Source of the DNA: Bacteroidota bacterium
Lineage (GTDB): Bacteria; Bacteroidota; Bacteroidia; Bacteroidales; FEN-979
Length of the DNA: 64,000 bases
Assembly (NCBI GenBank): GCA_026391795.1
Contig: JAPLDI010000050.1
Coordinates: 23,473-87,472 of the forward strand
Reading direction: 5' to 3'
The notes under the pieces were generated by a model. It did not search any database. It was given only the letters and a program-made list of their open reading frames with translations, and had not been told where the DNA came from. Shown one piece after another: positions 63,201 to 64,000 of the stretch. The translations under genes were made by a program, and so were the position numbers. The first letter of the stretch is position 1. Every line of letters starts with the position of its first letter.

Positions 63201-64000
63201 TGGTATATACATTCCCGGTAGAGGTTGCACAAACAGGTGTTGGTCCGGAAATTGTCGGAGCCGGCGTGGGAGTAACTGTTACGTTATAAACTGTGGGTGA
63301 AAGAGCGGTACAGCCGTTGCCATTGGTATAGTTTACAGATAGCGTTTGGGCTCCCGAAACGCTCCAGGTTACCGTAACACTGTTTGTTCCCAGTCCGGCG
63401 GTAATGGACCCACCCCCGGAAATGGTCCAGAGATATCCTGTCATTCCGGCCTCGGTGCTGTAAACATTGCCTGTGGAAACAGAACAGATGTTGTTCGGAC
63501 CTGCAATTGTGGGTACAGGAAGCGGATCCACAGTTTCATTGAAAACAGTGGGTATTGCTGCCGTACAGCCATTGCCATTAGTATAGTTCACGGTAATCGT
63601 CTGAGCGCCCACCGTGTTCCATGTTATCGTTACAGTATTGCTTGTCGTAGTTCCGCCTGCTGTGATTGATCCTCCTGCAGAGACGATCCAGAGATAGTTT
63701 GACATGCCTGCCTCTGTGGTATATACATGACCGGAGGTATTGACGCAAGCTGCGGGAGGACCTGTGATGGTGGGTACCGGCAACGGGTTGACGGTTACGT
63801 TATAAACCGTGGGGGAAGCAGCGGTACAGCTGTTTCCGTTGGTATAGTTCACGGATACAGTCTGTGCACCTGCGGTATTCCAGGTAATTGTTGCTGTATT
63901 GCTTGTCGCTGTTCCGCCTGCCGTAATCGTGCCTCCTGCAGAAACTGCCCAGGTGTAGCTGGTCATCCCTGCCTGGGTTGTGTAAACATTCCCTGTTGAA
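57292..64000 (-). CDS. Giant T9SS surface protein with PKD/Ig-like repeats, 5' end outside the window
   Basis: At least 2235 residues are visible and the frame is still open at the window edge (STGNVYTTQAG upstream of the internal Met at 63966), so the start lies beyond 64000. About nineteen repeats of roughly 85 residues have the form P-V-P-T-I-x-G-P ... S-T-G-N-V-Y-T-T-Q-A-G-M ... W-T-V-S-A-G-G ... V-S-V-N-Y-T-N-G-N-G-C (PKD-like). They are interrupted by three longer Ig-like units (VGTPTPITVSAGVEP, twice, and VGTPVFALGATS), then two GTITG-type units and a type A sorting domain (about the last 90 residues, YPVPNDGRFTAS ... PNGVYTVVFENSLNVVMKRIVINK). Likely a fibrous adhesin or matrix protein. 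Confidence 0.93.
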   Translation of the reverse strand, partial: STGNVYTTQAGMTSYTWAVSAGGTITAGGTATSNTATITWNTAGAQTVSVNYTNGNSCTAASPTVYNVTVNPLPVPTITGPPAACVNTSGHVYTTEAGMSNYLWIVSAGGSITAGGTTTSNTVTITWNTVGAQTITVNYTNGNGCTAAIPTVFNETVDPLPVPTIAGPNNICSVSTGNVYSTEAGMTGYLWTISGGGSITAGLGTNSVTVTWSVSGAQTLSVNYTNGNGCTALSPTVYNVTVTPTPAPTISGPTPVCATSTGNVYTTQAGMTNYIWTVSAGGTITAGGTTGSNTATVTWNTAGAQTVSVNYTNGICTAASPTVYPVTVNVLPVPTITGPAAACVNSTGNVYTTQAGMTSYVWAVSAGGTITAGGTATSNTATITWNTAGAQTITVNYTDGNGCTATAPTVFNETVDPLPVPTITGPNNICSVSTGNIYSTEAGMTGYLWTISGGGSITAGLGTNSITVTWSGSGAQSVSVNYTNGNGCTALLPTVYNVTVTPTPAPTIAGPTPVCATSTGNVYTTQAGMTNYIWAISAGGTITAGGTSTSNSVTVTWNTPGAQTVSVNYTNGICTAATPTVYPVTVNALPVPTISGPAAACVNSTGNVYTTQAGMTNYTWAISAGGTITAGGTSTSNTVTVTWNTAGAQSVSVNYTNGNGCTATLPTVYNVTVNLLPVPTIAGPTPVCATSTGNVYTTQAGMTNYIWAISAGGSITAGGTTTSNTITITWNTAGAQTVSVNYSNGNGCTAALPTVYNVTVNPLPVPTLAGPTPVCATSTGNVYTTQAGMTNYIWAISAGGTITSGGTSTSNTVTVTWNTAGAQTVSVNYTNGNGCTATLPTVYNVTVNPLPLPTIAGPTPVCATSTGNVYSTQAGMSGYLWTVSAGGSITSGAGTSAITVTWNTAGAQTVSVNYTNGNGCTATLPTVYNVTVNPLPVPTIAGPTPVCAASSGNIYTTQAGMSGYLWTVSAGGSITAGAGTSAITVTWNTAGAQTVSVNYTNGNGCTATLPTVFNVTVNALPVPTITGPTPVCAASAGNVYTTEAGMSGYLWTVSAGGSITAGSGTNAITVTWNTAGAQTVSVNYTNGNGCTALAPVVKNVTVNALPVPTIAGPTPVCVTSTGNVYTTQAGMTNYLWTVSAGGSITAGGTTASNTVTITWNTAGAQTVSVNYTNTNGCTALAPTVYNVTVNPLPVPTIAGPNPVCVTSAGNVYTTQAGMTGYIWAVSAGGSVTSGGTGTSNTVTITWNTVGAQTVSVNYTNGNGCTAAAPSVYNVTVNALPVPTITGPTPVCVLSTGNVYTTQAGMSGYLWNVTGGTITAGSGTSAITVTWNIAGAQTVSVNYTNGNGCTAAAPTVFNVTVTPTVGTPTPITVSAGVEPVCQLTNGTTTTTYATTATNSTGFNWSLSNGAAGVISATTGVMTWANGFSGTVDIRVTANGCNGPSAMVTRTVVVTPTVGTPTPISVSAGVEPTCQLINGTTTTTYSTTATNNTGFNWSLSNGAAGVIGAATGIMTWANGFAGTVNIQVTANGCNGPSSMVIRTVIVTPTVGTPVFALGATSTRCQGAGTVTYSASATNNTGITYTLDAASLAAGVTINGATGVVTYTAGWVGVSMITATATGCNGPSTAFHLATTNPRPGPTLTGPALVCAGSAGNVYTTEAGMSAYTWVVSAGGSITAGGTGTSNTVTVTWLTAGARTVSVNYTNGFGCPALAPTVFNVTVNPLPVPTIAGPTPVCVGSAGNVYTTQTGMSAYVWTVSAGGSITSGAGTSAITVTWNTPGAQTVSVTYTNANGCVAAAPTVFNVTVNALPVPTITGQTNMCVNSGYYLYTTEAGMTSYVWTVSSGGLINFGSGTNQIQVSWIGAGAQTVSVTYSNGVGCNAAQPTVLNVTVNDVPGQAGTITGTANVCAGTSNVAYSVATIPNTSTYIWTLPPNATIASGAGTNSITVDYAANATSGNITVYGNNQCGNGGTSPNYAVTVLSQPDPAGTISGSAEVCEGSTGVVYTVASIANATGYDWTVPSGATIASGSNTNSISVNFSVGAVSGVITVAGTNSCGSGVASPDFNVTVNAIPAAPVVTNTGTTLQSSASSGNQWYYSSTQTGAGAPITGATGQTYDATQDGWYWSVVTLSGCSSGESNRVHILTTGIGTHEPATINVYPVPNDGRFTASIRTSSNESINISVYNNLGVKIYEENNVEVNGRLNKMIDLRPAPNGVYTVVFENSLNVVMKRIVINK

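Noticed and set aside
58232..63999. Many long plus-strand frames antisense to the giant gene
   Set aside because: They are Gly/Cys/Ser-rich shadow frames caused by the low-complexity repeats, with no starts, promoters or domains.
1..64000. tRNA, rRNA, riboswitch, insertion sequence or prophage genes
   Set aside because: I looked through the intergenic regions and found no cloverleaf-like, rRNA-like or transposase sequence. A covariance search was not possible, so small ncRNAs cannot be excluded.

Overview
The window looks like a chromosomal segment of a Bacteroidota (Bacteroidales/Cytophagales-like) bacterium. The evidence is several proteins with type IX secretion (T9SS) C-terminal sorting domains, a ribosomal/SRP block of the Bacteroidota kind (L33 - DUF4295 - ftsY - rimO), many SPII lipoproteins, long secreted glycosidases, and promoters of the phylum-specific form TTTG-N19-21-TAnnTTTG with few purine-rich ribosome binding sites. 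No rRNA, tRNA, CRISPR array, transposase or prophage gene was recognised.

Layout. 1-10.6 kb is housekeeping: a lipoprotein tail, a serine beta-lactamase-like lipoprotein, a hotdog thioesterase, a MORN-repeat protein, rimO, ftsY, DUF4295 and rpmG (minus strand), a XerC/D recombinase, an SDR, a class III aminotransferase, aat and a secreted bleomycin-hydrolase-like C1 peptidase. 10.7-15.7 kb holds an acyl-ACP thioesterase, two T9SS proteins that each show seven propeller-type repeats, and a PflX-like radical SAM protein. 15.8-30.3 kb is a carbohydrate-active block. On the plus strand it runs HAD phosphatase, a 1165-aa six-hairpin glycosidase, two tandem paralogous (alpha/alpha)6 glycosidases, a GH172 (DUF2961) lipoprotein and a CAP-SPOR protein. 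A convergent 941-aa glycosidase-like protein carries a C-terminal FGE-like domain. No SusC/SusD pair is present.

30.4-38.6 kb is a minus-strand run: DUF1697, ogt, a small membrane protein, a Na+/solute symporter, a T9SS beta-helix protein with a truncated sorting-domain remnant beside it, a repeat-rich 600-bp gap, an APC permease and a lipoprotein. 38.8-45.6 kb is a compact plus-strand cluster: a lytic-transglycosylase-like LysM protein that lacks the catalytic Glu, two SGNH hydrolases, an MBOAT acyltransferase and a membrane metallophosphoesterase. It resembles a cell-surface O-acylation system in an unfamiliar arrangement and is the best candidate here for an undescribed system. 45.6-50.7 kb has an EXPERA-domain membrane protein (a fold best known from eukaryotes), an SDR, galM, ppk2 and galK. 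50.8-57.2 kb is a mannoside-degrading operon (GH2 beta-mannosidase, EEP-family phosphatase/nuclease, GH92 alpha-mannosidase). From 57.3 kb to the end lies the 3' part of a giant PKD/Ig-like repeat T9SS surface protein whose start is outside the window.

Intergenic DNA is rich in short palindromes and tandem arrays: 9-bp, 16-bp and 51-bp units, a 29-bp inverted repeat, and two copies of a GC-rich palindrome, one of which lies inside the sorting-domain remnant. ORF starts were moved inward where homology, lipoboxes or promoter position argued for it (ftsY, PflX-like, DUF1697, ogt, galK, galM, CAP-SPOR, second SDR).
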